Shown: positions 52,985-62,263, numbered from the stretch's first letter. The stretch: DNA of 64,000 nucleotides from an uncultured Candidatus Melainabacteria bacterium (GCA_934728585.1 CAKVDZ010000003.1:124001-188000), one strand, 5' to 3'. The notes: generated from the sequence alone by a model not told the origin. Made by a program: numbers and translations.

Positions 52985-53847
52985 TATTTCTCCTTACTTT
53001 CGTATGTTGTCTTTATAACTATAGATTTGCCATCTACACTAGCTTCTTCTGGAGTGAATGAAGCTGATTTTTGAACAAATGGTATATTTTCTGTATTAAC
53101 GCGTCTTGCATAAAGATTTGCAATTCTCAATTGAATAGCGTTCATTTTCAATGCTCTAATAACAGCGTTTTCATTACCGTGAGAACCAGCATGAGCAATA
53201 CCACCTAAAACACCCCAAACTGTAACGTCACCTCTTGCAATAATTTCGCTACCTGGGTTAGCATCACCAATTACAACGATATTTCCATCAGATGTAACCG
53301 TTTGACCTGAACGTAATGTTTGATTCAAATACAAGGTTGGAAGTTTTTCAACATTTTCATCATCACCCTCCAAACCTAAGTCTGGAGTTTCATCTTCGTC
53401 CATAGTTGCGTAAGTTTTTACTTCTTCTTCTTTGAGAATACCTTCTTCTTGCGCAAGTTCTTGGAATGCAAAATCATGGTCACTTCCGCTAAACAAATCT
53501 GGCTTTGAAGTTAATTGTTGTAATTCTTCTTCTGTTGGTTCAATTTGTGGAATTTCCATTTCGTTTTTCAATTCTGAAATTTTAATCTCTAAAGCTTCCG
53601 CTGCTGCAATTGTAGATTCTGATGTTGTATTAACAAATTCCAAAGTCGAATCCATAGATTCAATCAAAGCTTTAATACTTAACAATTGAGATTGAGTTAA
53701 ATCAATACCCTCTAATTTTAAACAAATTTTCTTATTTTTAGCTTCTGGCATTTCAAGTATAGAACTAAGTTCATAAATAACTTCTGCCGAATTTTTAGCG
53801 TTGCTAAGGTTCACAATGAAACCATCTTCAATAAATCCGTTATCCAA
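52984..53847 (-). CDS. minC: Septum site-determining protein MinC
   Basis: 287 residues starting with TTG, with AAAGGAAG 6-8 bases before it. The C-terminal ~105 residues are the MinC beta-helix (QTLRSGQTVTSDGNIVVIGD, GSEIIARGDVTVWGVLGG, AGSHGNENAVIRAL) that binds MinD. The N-terminal domain is weakly conserved and joined by an acidic linker. It inhibits FtsZ ring formation away from mid-cell. It is first of minC-minD-minE. Confidence 0.93.
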   Translation of the reverse strand: MDNGFIEDGFIVNLSNAKNSAEVIYELSSILEMPEAKNKKICLKLEGIDLTQSQLLSIKALIESMDSTLEFVNTTSESTIAAAEALEIKISELKNEMEIPQIEPTEEELQQLTSKPDLFSGSDHDFAFQELAQEEGILKEEEVKTYATMDEDETPDLGLEGDDENVEKLPTLYLNQTLRSGQTVTSDGNIVVIGDANPGSEIIARGDVTVWGVLGGIAHAGSHGNENAVIRALKMNAIQLRIANLYARRVNTENIPFVQKSASFTPEEASVDGKSIVIKTTYESKEK

Positions 53848-53943
53848 AATAAACTTCCTTTTGCTATTTATACTCTACAAATAAAGCATACATTAAATAT
53901 AATCTAAGTTCAAGAAGTTCCATGACAAAAGCATGCCCAAAAT

Positions 53944-54063
53944 CGCCGAAAACGGCATGGAAATTGAAATTATTTACATTTCTTAATCAAATTTCAAAAC
54001 ATGAAAACATGCGTCATACATGGGTTTCCATGTTTTTTTCGGCGCTATTCATGTAATGACGCA
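53944..54063. other. Interleaved inverted repeats upstream of minC and of the 72-aa gene
   Basis: Stem 1: CGCCGAAAA + CATGGAAA (53944-53952, 53956-53963) pairs with TTTCCATG + TTTTCGGCG (54025-54032, 54036-54044). Stem 2: TGCGTCATACATG (54010-54022) pairs with CATGTAATGACGCA (54050-54063), one bulge. The two overlap in order a1-a2-b1-b2, so they cannot both form as nested hairpins. The 53848-54293 space holds no gene I can support; smaller hairpins lie at 54190-54206 and 54220-54247. Confidence 0.7.
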
Positions 54064-54293
54064 ATAGGCGAGGATATTGATACAGCTGAAATACAGACGT
54101 TTAGCATGATACAGATATATGTTGCGAAATGTGAAAATAATGCTGAAATGCACTTGCAAAAACACTTTGAAATTTTACAATGTATATAAAGCAAGCGACA
54201 GTTGCTTTTAGGGTAGGAGTCAGGTTGAACATTCAGTAAAAACCTGATAGATAGTTAAAAAAATAAAAAATTTAATCTTGGAGGACATATATA

Positions 54294-54512
54294 GTGTTTA
54301 GAAGTCGTGATATGGGGCGCGCGGTAGCAGTAAGAAGATGGACACCAACTGCTTTGGATTGTTACAAAAGAGGTTGCAACTGTGAAGGTTGTTTTTACAA
54401 AGATTTCTTTTCTGGTTCATCTCAAAAATGTCAAATGAAAGCCTCTGTACTAGAATTAGTAAGAGTTTTAGGCACTCCTAACATAGAACTACAACAATTC
54501 ATCGCTGATTAA
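54294..54512 (+). CDS. Small protein with a Cys cluster, unknown function
   Basis: 72 residues starting GTG, with GGAGG 9 bases before it. Cys at 23, 28, 30, 33 and 46 give C-x4-C-x-C-x2-C, a plausible metal or Fe-S site; the C-terminal part (QMKASVLELVRVLGTPN) is helical. I recall similar short proteins in Firmicutes and Melainabacteria, but no function. It follows the structured intergenic region and is followed by a terminator and hpf. Confidence 0.7.
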   Translation: MFRSRDMGRAVAVRRWTPTALDCYKRGCNCEGCFYKDFFSGSSQKCQMKASVLELVRVLGTPNIELQQFIAD

Positions 54513-54524
54513 TTTCTTCATATT

Positions 54525-54553
54525 AATCAATGCACTGATTGATTTATTTTTTT
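54525..54553 (+). terminator. Terminator after the Cys-cluster gene
   Basis: AATCAAT (54525-54531) pairs with ATTGATT (54538-54544), then a T-rich stretch. Confidence 0.7.
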
Positions 54554-54594
54554 GTTTTTAGTATTCTATCAATAAAAACATTGGAGGATTAATA

Positions 54595-54978
54595 ATGCGT
54601 ATACACGTAAACGGACGAAACATTGAAATCACAGACGCTATTAAAGCTTATGTAAAAGAAAAAATCGGTAAAGTTGCTACTCACTATGACCAAATTCAAG
54701 GTATTGAAGTAATTTTATCAGTTATCAAAAACCCAGCTGCAGCTGAAAAACACATCGCTGAAGTTAGATGTAGCTTAGATAAAGTTAAAATACACTTAGA
54801 AGAAACTGCTGAATCTATGTATGCAAGCATCGATTTACTTTCTGACAAACTTTTAAGACAAGTTCAAAAAGTTAAAGATAAATCACTTTCTTCTAACAAA
54901 GCTTCTATCAGAACAGATTCTTTACCAGAAGAAAATGACGACGAAATCGTTGTTGTTGAGGCTATTTCTGAAGAATAA
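54595..54978 (+). CDS. hpf: Ribosome hibernation-promoting factor, short form
   Basis: 127 residues. The first ~95 form the S30AE/HPF fold (MRIHVNGRNIEITDAIKAYV, HIAEVRCSLDKVKIHLEETAESMYASIDLL). A short acidic tail replaces the C-terminal dimerisation domain of long HPF proteins. It binds the 30S subunit in stationary phase and stress. TTGGAGG precedes the ATG. Its TAA overlaps the ATG of the GT2 gene. Confidence 0.88.
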   Translation: MRIHVNGRNIEITDAIKAYVKEKIGKVATHYDQIQGIEVILSVIKNPAAAEKHIAEVRCSLDKVKIHLEETAESMYASIDLLSDKLLRQVQKVKDKSLSSNKASIRTDSLPEENDDEIVVVEAISEE

Positions 54979-55769
54979 TGCTTAACGGTAAAAAAATCGT
55001 TGTAATTATGCCTGCATACAATGCAGAATTAACATTAAAACAAACTTATGATGAGATATATCGTGAATTTGTTGATGAAGTTATTTTAGTAGACGACAGT
55101 TCCTTAGATAATACTAAGGAACTGTCTAAGTCTTTAAAGATAACAACTATTGTTCATAAAGAAAATAAAGGGTATGGAGCAAATCAAAAATCTTGTTACA
55201 AAGCAGCTTTAAAAGCTAATGCCGATATTATTATAATGCTTCACCCTGACTATCAATATACCCCAAAACTAATACCAGCGATGGCTTCTATGATGGCATT
55301 TGAGCAGTATGACGCAGTTTTAGCTTCAAGAATGCTAGGACGCTCTGCATTAAAAGGTGGCATGCCATTTTATAAATATTGCGCAAACAAATTTTTAACA
55401 GGGTTTGAAAACTTATTTTTACAAGAAAAACTTTCTGAATACCACACAGGTTTTAGAGGGTTTACGAGAGAAGCTTTAGAGAAATTGCCGTTAGAAAGTT
55501 GCAACAACGATTTTATTTTTGATAACGAAATCTTAGCTTTGTTATTTTTTAACAAATTTAATATCGGTGAAATTTCATGCCCGACAAAATATTTTAAAGA
55601 AGCTTCATCTATCAATTTTATCCGTTCATGCAAATATGGATTTGGCGTATTAGGCGTAAGTATATTATATAGGCTTGCGAAAATGGGTTTAAAACTTGGC
55701 ATTTTTAAAACAAGTGGCAAAACATTAGATTTAAACGCAGAATTGACTTATTATTATAAAGAAAACTAA
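54978..55769 (+). CDS. Family 2 glycosyltransferase, DPM1-like
   Basis: 263 residues of GT-A fold: VVIMPAYNAELTL, the nucleotide-sugar-binding VDDSSLDNT, and MLHPDYQYTPKLI where the DxD-like acidic pair lies. EYHTGFRGFTREALEK resembles the dolichol-phosphate-mannose-synthase subgroup. A C-terminal hydrophobic part suggests membrane association. The acceptor is unknown. It starts in the hpf stop and ends overlapping the convergent ABC permease stop by 4 bases. Confidence 0.86.
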   Translation: MLNGKKIVVIMPAYNAELTLKQTYDEIYREFVDEVILVDDSSLDNTKELSKSLKITTIVHKENKGYGANQKSCYKAALKANADIIIMLHPDYQYTPKLIPAMASMMAFEQYDAVLASRMLGRSALKGGMPFYKYCANKFLTGFENLFLQEKLSEYHTGFRGFTREALEKLPLESCNNDFIFDNEILALLFFNKFNIGEISCPTKYFKEASSINFIRSCKYGFGVLGVSILYRLAKMGLKLGIFKTSGKTLDLNAELTYYYKEN

Positions 55770-56911
55770 TCTTTATTGCATTTTTTATTAATCGCCATAA
55801 TTGCTAATTTAAAGTATAAAATACACAAGAAAATTAGCCATAAAAAGTCATATTTCACTTGCCAGAATGTAGCGTTCATTTGATTAACTTTAATTATTCC
55901 ATCAACTCCACAAGTAGCTGGAATAAAGAATGATACCAAGTTAACCAACGCTGGAATAGCTTCACGAGGCCAGATTAACCCTGGCAAAAATATAAATATC
56001 AAAGAAGTTACAACAAGTACCAAAAGTGAAGATTCTCTTTTTTTAAAGAAATAAGAAATTGTATGAGAGAAAAATGCTGCGCCATAAAATAATGGAATTA
56101 GCAATAAAATTAGTGGTATCAAATTGTAAGACATCGGATATATAACTATTTCTGGATAAATTATAAAATAGAATATTGAATAAAACATATACAACAACAC
56201 ATACGCTGTACTTCTGCCAAACAAAGTTATTGCTGTATCTTCTTTTCTTAAACAATATTTTTCACGTAATTCTTGCCTTGTACCTTGCATTAAACCAATA
56301 CCTACAAGCAAAGTTTGGTGCAGAATAAGAATTAAAATAACAGGATATACGTACGTTGCATACCCGCCAGCAGGGTTATACAATGGCACAGAAACAAACT
56401 CAAACGGTTGATTTAGAGCCATAGCCATTTGTTTTGGAACACCTTGTTTTAAAAGTTTACCGACTTCAAGTCTTGCTCCAGAATACACCGCAGTTTGCAA
56501 AACACCTGTGTAAACAGTTTTATAAATAATTAAATAACTTGAATCCGCATACATTGAAATTGTTGCTTGTTTTCCTCGTTTTATATCTTTTTCAAAATCT
56601 TTTGGTACAACTACGTAACCTTTAATTTTACCTTGATAAAATTGCATTTTAGCATCATTTATACTAACTGGTGTTGTTGCAACATCACAATAATCAGTCG
56701 AGTCAAGATTTCTAACAAACTCTTGTGACATTTTTGAACCATCAAAGTCGATAACTCCAATTGGCGCATTTTTAATGATTTCTGTTGAATACGGAAACAT
56801 GTAAAAGATAGAATAAACAATTACACCAACAATCATAATCAGCATAGCGCCTGATTCGTGAAAGAAGTGAGTGTATTCGTCTTTTATAATTCCAAGCAAT
56901 TTTTTCATCAT
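55766..56911 (-). CDS. ABC-2 type transporter permease (second of two)
   Basis: 381 residues from the ATG at 56911 (AGGTGG 8 bases before). One N-terminal membrane helix, a ~150-residue extracytoplasmic domain (PIGVIDFDGSKMSQEFVRNL, GYVVVPKDFEKDIKRG) and five C-terminal helices, as in YhhJ/YbhR permeases. It is the last gene of an export operon (TetR, TolC, HlyD, permease, permease). The start overlaps the upstream permease stop (ATGA). No ABC ATPase gene is in the operon. Confidence 0.86.
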   Translation of the reverse strand: MMKKLLGIIKDEYTHFFHESGAMLIMIVGVIVYSIFYMFPYSTEIIKNAPIGVIDFDGSKMSQEFVRNLDSTDYCDVATTPVSINDAKMQFYQGKIKGYVVVPKDFEKDIKRGKQATISMYADSSYLIIYKTVYTGVLQTAVYSGARLEVGKLLKQGVPKQMAMALNQPFEFVSVPLYNPAGGYATYVYPVILILILHQTLLVGIGLMQGTRQELREKYCLRKEDTAITLFGRSTAYVLLYMFYSIFYFIIYPEIVIYPMSYNLIPLILLLIPLFYGAAFFSHTISYFFKKRESSLLVLVVTSLIFIFLPGLIWPREAIPALVNLVSFFIPATCGVDGIIKVNQMNATFWQVKYDFLWLIFLCILYFKLAIMAINKKCNKD

Positions 56912-58071
56912 AATTGGTACCACCTACTTTCGTCCATCGCAAGATTTTTTAATCTAGGTAGTGCCAAAAGTCCCAATATTGCAAGCACTGATAATGAAAT
57001 CAAGTGTTTTATATCATAAATCATAGGAATATTTCTCAAAGATTGATCAATCATTACTTGTACCCAATAACTTAATGGTAATGTTGAGCTATAAGCTTTT
57101 GCAATCCAAGGCATCGCCATTACAGGAAAAGTTACACCAGCAAAAGCAAAACCCATAGCAACATAAAAAGCAGCATTACTTAAGCCATAACGGAAATTCC
57201 CATTGATTGACATAAAAATTATTGCAATACAAGAGCAAGCAAAAATAAACAACAGAGTTGAGAATATTCCCATAAATACGTCGCCCGAATATGGTATTCC
57301 CATAAATCCAAAATATATTCCGTACAAAAAGGCAAACAAGGTCACAAAAATGATTAGATATGGTATTAATTTACCAAAATATGCCTTAATAATTGAGTTA
57401 TCACTAACTCTCAACCACTCTTTTGTAGTTCCATATTTAAACTCTGTTCCAAGCGCCCATAAAACTGTCAAAATCAAGTGAATTTGCAAAATATGACCGA
57501 ATGCAACAATTGATAGAAAATACTGATAATTAAAATAAGGATTTGAACGAACATGCTCGCTTACCTTAATCAAATTTGTTTGCTTAAGTGCAACGTCCAT
57601 TGGTAAACCTCTTTTTGAGCGCATTGTAGCGTCCATTCCGACAATCATTGTCTGAACAAGTGTTGTAATATCTTTAGATATAATCCCACCTATCAAAATT
57701 CTTTGGTTATTGTAATAAAACAACAGTTTTGGTTGCTTTAATCTATAAATATCGCGTTGGAAATCTTTTGGAATTGCGACAAAACCATAAACCTTACCCT
57801 CTGTAAGCAAATTCTTACCCTCCTCAAAACTTGTAACGGCATATTTCACGTTACAAGATGGAAGCGATTCTAAATCTCTTACAAACATTCTGGAAAAAGC
57901 TGAGTTGTCTTCATTCAAAACAGCTATAGGCAAGTTTACTGGTGAACCTTTTGAAAAGATTAAACAAATCAAAAGGCACATCGCCAAAGGCATTATAAAA
58001 GAAATCGTCCAAAATAACGGTTCTTTATAAATTCTTCTGATTTCTCTTTTTACAACTCTTGCTATTGTCAT
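56908..58071 (-). CDS. ABC-2 type transporter permease (first of two)
   Basis: 387 residues with the same layout as its downstream neighbour: one N-terminal helix, a large outside domain (GFVAIPKDFQRDIYRLKQPK) and five C-terminal helices with NAAFYVAMGFAFAGVTFPVM. The two permeases are paralogous and probably form a heterodimer. The start overlaps the stop of the HlyD gene by one base (TAATG). Confidence 0.86.
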   Translation of the reverse strand: MTIARVVKREIRRIYKEPLFWTISFIMPLAMCLLICLIFSKGSPVNLPIAVLNEDNSAFSRMFVRDLESLPSCNVKYAVTSFEEGKNLLTEGKVYGFVAIPKDFQRDIYRLKQPKLLFYYNNQRILIGGIISKDITTLVQTMIVGMDATMRSKRGLPMDVALKQTNLIKVSEHVRSNPYFNYQYFLSIVAFGHILQIHLILTVLWALGTEFKYGTTKEWLRVSDNSIIKAYFGKLIPYLIIFVTLFAFLYGIYFGFMGIPYSGDVFMGIFSTLLFIFACSCIAIIFMSINGNFRYGLSNAAFYVAMGFAFAGVTFPVMAMPWIAKAYSSTLPLSYWVQVMIDQSLRNIPMIYDIKHLISLSVLAILGLLALPRLKNLAMDESRWYQL

Positions 58072-59015
58072 TATTTAATTTTCTTCCAATCAAACAATGC
58101 GCTCATGCCAGCTCTTAAGTCACTTATAGGTTCTACAGGTACTGCGCGAACTTCAAAAGTTTTCATGTCAAAGTCGCCTTTTGCTTTTGTTGCTCTCCAA
58201 GTCGCAAAATTACCCATTACAGAAATATAATTTACGCGAAATTTTACTGGTTTTTTGCCAATTGCAGGGATTTTAACATTCAATTCAGTACCGTTTTTGA
58301 TTTTTGTCAACAAATCTTCTCTCAAATTGAAAGTAACCCAGCAATCGTTATTGTCAACAACAGTAACAATCGGATATCCAGCGCCAACGAGTTCACCCTC
58401 CTCAACTGTAATTTCAGTAATTACACCATCAATCGGAGAGATAATTTTATTTTCTTTTAAATACGAGTTAACTTCTGCATTTGCACCTTGTGCTCGTTTT
58501 ACATTTGCCATAGCAGAAGCCTTATCTTCAGTTCTACTACCGTTTAAAAGCATATTGTAAGCGTCTTTCGCAGCTTGATATTTTGCTTGCGCTTCATCAA
58601 GTTTTTGAGTTGGAACAACGCCCTCATTGTGTAAACGAGTTAATCTATCGTAAGTTTTTTTAGCTAAATCGTAAGAAGCTTTTGCCATCGCAATTTGTTC
58701 ACTTCTTGCGCCATTATTAACTTTATCTTGTTGAGCTAAAGCAAGCGCCAAAGTTGCGTTCATTTGTTCGGCTTTTGCATCAATTTCAGGAGTGTCTAAC
58801 TCTATTAATACATCGCCTTTTTTAACAGTATCGCCTTTTTTAACGTTAATTTTCAATACACGACCAGTAAGTTTTGAAGACAAATCCACAGTCTTAACTT
58901 CAACTTCACCTTGTAAAAGCATTGTGTTTGCGTGCATATAGGCATAAGCGCACCCGATTAATGCCAAAATTCCTGCTATGATAAATGTTACTACAACTAT
59001 TGCTTTTCTTTTCAT
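58071..59015 (-). CDS. HlyD family periplasmic adaptor protein
   Basis: 314 residues: a single membrane helix (about 5-25), a biotinyl-lipoyl part (VDLSSKLTGRVLKINVKKGDTVKKGD), an Ala-rich alpha hairpin (about 75-190), the second lipoyl half (KIISPIDGVITEITVEEGELV) and a beta-barrel end. It would link the inner-membrane permeases to the TolC-like factor. It lies directly between tolC-like and the permeases. Confidence 0.9.
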   Translation of the reverse strand: MKRKAIVVVTFIIAGILALIGCAYAYMHANTMLLQGEVEVKTVDLSSKLTGRVLKINVKKGDTVKKGDVLIELDTPEIDAKAEQMNATLALALAQQDKVNNGARSEQIAMAKASYDLAKKTYDRLTRLHNEGVVPTQKLDEAQAKYQAAKDAYNMLLNGSRTEDKASAMANVKRAQGANAEVNSYLKENKIISPIDGVITEITVEEGELVGAGYPIVTVVDNNDCWVTFNLREDLLTKIKNGTELNVKIPAIGKKPVKFRVNYISVMGNFATWRATKAKGDFDMKTFEVRAVPVEPISDLRAGMSALFDWKKIK

Positions 59016-59026
59016 ATTATCCTCGC

Positions 59027-60424
59027 TTAAAATTTTTCTTCTTTTGCTGTTATTATGTAATTCAAAATAGAATTTGTATCACCGTTGGTTTTTAATAAAT
59101 CCGCCAAGGTTACGTCATAATTATAAATTGAATTTAATCTTTCTATTTTAACTTTTGAAAGCATCATTTGTGCATCAGTTACTTGTAAAGATGTTCCAAA
59201 ACCCTCTTTAAATGCTAAAGTCGCTGTTCTTAATGCTTCTTGAGCATTTTCAATTGATTTTGAAGAACTATCATATTTTTCCTTATTTTTCATCAATTCT
59301 TGATATTGTTTAATAACAAGGCTTTCAAGGTTAAATTTTGCATCTTCAATTTCAAAATCAACCATTTTTCTTTCACTATCTGCTGCCTTTACATTGTTGT
59401 ATCGAGATAGACCGTCGAATAATAACCAATTTGCACTTCCGCCAATTCCAGCTCGTGGAGCAGCTTCTGAAAGATGACTTGCTGCAGCGATATCAAAAGC
59501 AAACAAACTAATTGTTGGGGAATAGTTTGCCATTTCAGCATGATATTTTGCATTCATAGCCTTTTTCTTTGCCTCTAGTTGCTTTAATTGAGGATTATTT
59601 TTTAAAACATTTTCTTTCATAGCAGGCAAATCAATTGAACTATCGTTGTAAACAAATAAGAACGACATTGGTTCTATATATACGTTTTTCAAATTTGCAT
59701 TATTTGCCTTAATTAGAGTTTTTAAACCCTCCTCAATTACATTTGCATCACGCAAAGATGCTTTGTAATCACGCATAGCATCTTCGTAAGCAACTTCTGC
59801 ATGCAATCTTTCTGATTTTGAGATTATACCCTCTTTTTCTAATAATCTTGCGTCTTTCAAGTGTTGTCCAATGCCGTCTGCGACTTGTTTTCTAACACTT
59901 ACGACATCTCTTGCAAGTCTTAAGCCATAATATCTTTTAACCAATTCTAAAGTTAAATTATCTTTGATTTCTCTGTATTTTTCGTTTGAAGCTTCTAACT
60001 TGGCTCTTGCAGCAGCGTGATTTGATAACAATTTACCACCCGTAAAAATATTCCAAACTGCAACACCGCCTGCTGTAAATACATTTTGGTCTTGAATTAA
60101 GGTTTGTGCACCAAATGATATTGGCATTGTTCCAAAATGCATTGAACCACTTGAAGTTAGAGCTAAATCATCGTTAAAATGAATATATGTAGCGTTCAAA
60201 CCTACCGTAGGGAAAAATTTACCTATAGCAGAACGTTTTTCATATTTGCTTTTATTTATTGCCTCGTTATAAGCCTTTAGTGCATTATTATTTTCAAGCA
60301 TAAGCTCATACGCTTGATTAAAAGTAAGCTCAACATGCTCAATTCCTCCTTTTTGAACTTCTGATGCCATAACTGGACTTGCAACTAAAAACATAAGTAA
60401 AAGTATGCTAAAAATCTTTTTCAT
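59027..60424 (-). CDS. TolC-like outer-membrane efflux factor
   Basis: 465 residues with a signal peptide (1-20, cleavage near VMA) and two long helical repeats of the TolC/OEP type (VELTFNQAYELMLENNNALK, LKLARDVVSVR-type and ...FNLESLVIKQYQELMKNKEKYD). It forms a trimeric outer-membrane channel, proving an outer membrane. It lies 11 bases upstream of the HlyD gene. Start codon is one base from the tetR stop. Confidence 0.9.
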   Translation of the reverse strand: MKKIFSILLLMFLVASPVMASEVQKGGIEHVELTFNQAYELMLENNNALKAYNEAINKSKYEKRSAIGKFFPTVGLNATYIHFNDDLALTSSGSMHFGTMPISFGAQTLIQDQNVFTAGGVAVWNIFTGGKLLSNHAAARAKLEASNEKYREIKDNLTLELVKRYYGLRLARDVVSVRKQVADGIGQHLKDARLLEKEGIISKSERLHAEVAYEDAMRDYKASLRDANVIEEGLKTLIKANNANLKNVYIEPMSFLFVYNDSSIDLPAMKENVLKNNPQLKQLEAKKKAMNAKYHAEMANYSPTISLFAFDIAAASHLSEAAPRAGIGGSANWLLFDGLSRYNNVKAADSERKMVDFEIEDAKFNLESLVIKQYQELMKNKEKYDSSSKSIENAQEALRTATLAFKEGFGTSLQVTDAQMMLSKVKIERLNSIYNYDVTLADLLKTNGDTNSILNYIITAKEEKF

Positions 60425-61000
60425 TTATACCCCTACCAATCGTAAAAATCGTTCTACTATTTCATCAATTTTTTCAATCAAATTATCTTCTTCTAAAGAA
60501 CATTCAATATAGCTATTTATAATTCCGTCGAAAATACTTGCTAATAAATAAGCTTCATTATCATCAACTGGTTTTATATCCTTGATAATTTCTGCACAAT
60601 ATTCGTAAACCTTTGCCATAGGGTGTTCTTTTCTACGAGAAATACCTCTCAAAAATAGCTGGTTATTCTCCATATAACCCTTGATTGTTGTTTTATTTTT
60701 TTCAAAATACTTAATTTTGTACTCAACAATCATTTTTAACTTGCCAACTGGCTCATCTGATGTTTCACAGTGATTTTTTAAATCAATATAAGCCTTGTCG
60801 ATAATCGACTGCAACCACGCTAAAAACAAGCCCTCTTTTGATTTAAAATACCCATAAATAGTACCAACACCAATACTCAAATCTTTAGATATTTTATCAA
60901 TTTGAGTTTTTTCATACCCCAAGCTTTTAAAATACTCGCTTGCAGTATCTAAAATCATTTTTTTCTTTAATTCATCAACTTTTTCATTTAACTTTGCCAT
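60425..61000 (-). CDS. TetR family transcriptional regulator
   Basis: 191 residues. The N-terminal helix-turn-helix (QIDKISKDLSIGVGTIYGYFKSKEGLF) is typical TetR. The rest is a helical ligand/dimer domain. It is the first gene of the export operon and presumably represses it in response to an exported compound. The preceding space to pnp (61001-61172) holds a long palindrome. Confidence 0.93.
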   Translation of the reverse strand: MAKLNEKVDELKKKMILDTASEYFKSLGYEKTQIDKISKDLSIGVGTIYGYFKSKEGLFLAWLQSIIDKAYIDLKNHCETSDEPVGKLKMIVEYKIKYFEKNKTTIKGYMENNQLFLRGISRRKEHPMAKVYEYCAEIIKDIKPVDDNEAYLLASIFDGIINSYIECSLEEDNLIEKIDEIVERFLRLVGV

Positions 61001-61115
61001 ACCAGAATTTTATTCCAATCCAGAATGAAATTCTAGATTAAAAATCTTATTCTTTACATAAGTAAACAATTTGTGTAAGTGCAGGTAGCAAGTTAAAAGC
61101 AATATTTAAACGCAA

Positions 61116-61165
61116 CAAAGAACAGGTCGGATTTCGTAAACGAAATCCGACCTGTTCTTTGTTTT
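61116..61165. terminator. Terminator after pnp
   Basis: 21-base perfect arms (61116-61136 with 61141-61161) around TAAA, flanked by A- and T-rich sequence; it ends the leftward pnp transcript. Confidence 0.85.
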
Positions 61166-61172
61166 ATATAAA

Positions 61173-61979
61173 TTACATACCCTTAATAATTTCAAGTAAT
61201 AATGATTTGAATTTGCTTTTTGCAGCGTTTGCAGCTTCAATAACTTCTTGATGAGAAAGAACTTCGCCTGTAATACCAGCTGCCGCATTTGAAATACAGC
61301 TAATACCAAGAACCTTGATACCGCAGTAATTAGCAACCATAGCTTCTGGAACTGTTGACATACCAACAGCATCAGCGCCTAACATTTTAACCATTTTTGT
61401 TTCAGATGGTGTTTCGTAGTTAGGACCTGTAAGAGCCATGTAAACACCTTTTTTCAAGTTGATGTCTAATTTTTTAGCTGCAGATAATGCAATTTCTTGC
61501 AAGTCTTTTTTGTATACTTCAGTCATATCAGGGAATCTTGGTCCTAAATCTTCATCGTTTGGTCCAATTAATGGGTTAACGTGCATGAAGTTGATATGGT
61601 CTGTAATTAACATCAAGTCTGATGCATTAAATTCTCTATTAATACCACCAGCAGCGTTTGTTACGATTAAGTTTTTAACGCCTAATTTTTTGAACACTTT
61701 AACTGGGTATACAACTTTTTGAATTGGGTGTCCTTCATAATAGTGGAAACGACCTTGCATCATAACAACTTTTTTGCCAGCAATTGTAGCAAAAACTAAT
61801 TGACCTTTGTGTCCTTTTACTGTTGATGCTTCAAAGCCTGGTATATCTTTGTACGATAAAGCCATGTCACAAAAGTCATCAGCAAAGTCGCCTAAACCTG
61901 AACCTAAAACAATTGCAATTTCAGGTGCAAAATTGTTTGTTTTTTCGTTGATAAAATCAACTGTTTCTTTTAATTGCAT
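61173..61979 (-). CDS. Purine nucleoside phosphorylase
   Basis: 268 residues of the PNP/MTAP (trimeric) family. The phosphate-binding GSGLGDFADDF, the VVMMQGRFHYYEGH block, NAAGGINREFNA and the base-binding GPNYETPSETKM and AVGMSTVPEA motifs are all present. It splits inosine and guanosine with phosphate. It is a single gene upstream of the TetR-led operon. Confidence 0.94.
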   Translation of the reverse strand: MQLKETVDFINEKTNNFAPEIAIVLGSGLGDFADDFCDMALSYKDIPGFEASTVKGHKGQLVFATIAGKKVVMMQGRFHYYEGHPIQKVVYPVKVFKKLGVKNLIVTNAAGGINREFNASDLMLITDHINFMHVNPLIGPNDEDLGPRFPDMTEVYKKDLQEIALSAAKKLDINLKKGVYMALTGPNYETPSETKMVKMLGADAVGMSTVPEAMVANYCGIKVLGISCISNAAAGITGEVLSHQEVIEAANAAKSKFKSLLLEIIKGM

Positions 61980-62020
61980 CTATAAAAATCTCCTAAATAA
62001 TTATAAAAAACCAAATTTAA

Positions 62021-62263
62021 TTAGCCAACAAGCCCGTTATCATCTGATTCAGAAGCTTTAACCATAATTGCGTGTTCAACTGGATTTTCTTTTTTGTAAG
62101 ATGATTCAAAGCCGTATTCGTCAAAGCCAAAATCTTCTCTAGCTTTTCTTGCTTGATTTTCATCTACTAATTTTTTTGCAAGCTCAGAAATTTCGTATAC
62201 CAATTGGTATCTGTTATCTGAATTTTCGTTTAAATCCCATGCAATTTTAATTATTTGATCCAT
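62021..62263 (-). CDS. rpoZ: RNA polymerase omega subunit-like protein
   Basis: 80 residues from the ATG at 62263, with GAGG 6 bases before it. The NRYQLVYEISELAKKL segment resembles the N-R-F/Y-x-L-V-x-x-A-x-R/K-A core of omega subunits, and ENPVEHAIMVKASE matches their C-terminal K/NPV-x-x-A-I. Omega helps assemble RNA polymerase. The longer reading from 62326 adds a hydrophobic stretch and is rejected. A plain hypothetical remains possible. Confidence 0.6.
   Translation of the reverse strand: MDQIIKIAWDLNENSDNRYQLVYEISELAKKLVDENQARKAREDFGFDEYGFESSYKKENPVEHAIMVKASESDDNGLVG

Noticed and set aside
54001..54189. 62-residue ORF in the minC upstream region
   Set aside because: No ribosome site, odd composition, and it overlaps the interleaved inverted repeats; more likely a non-coding region.
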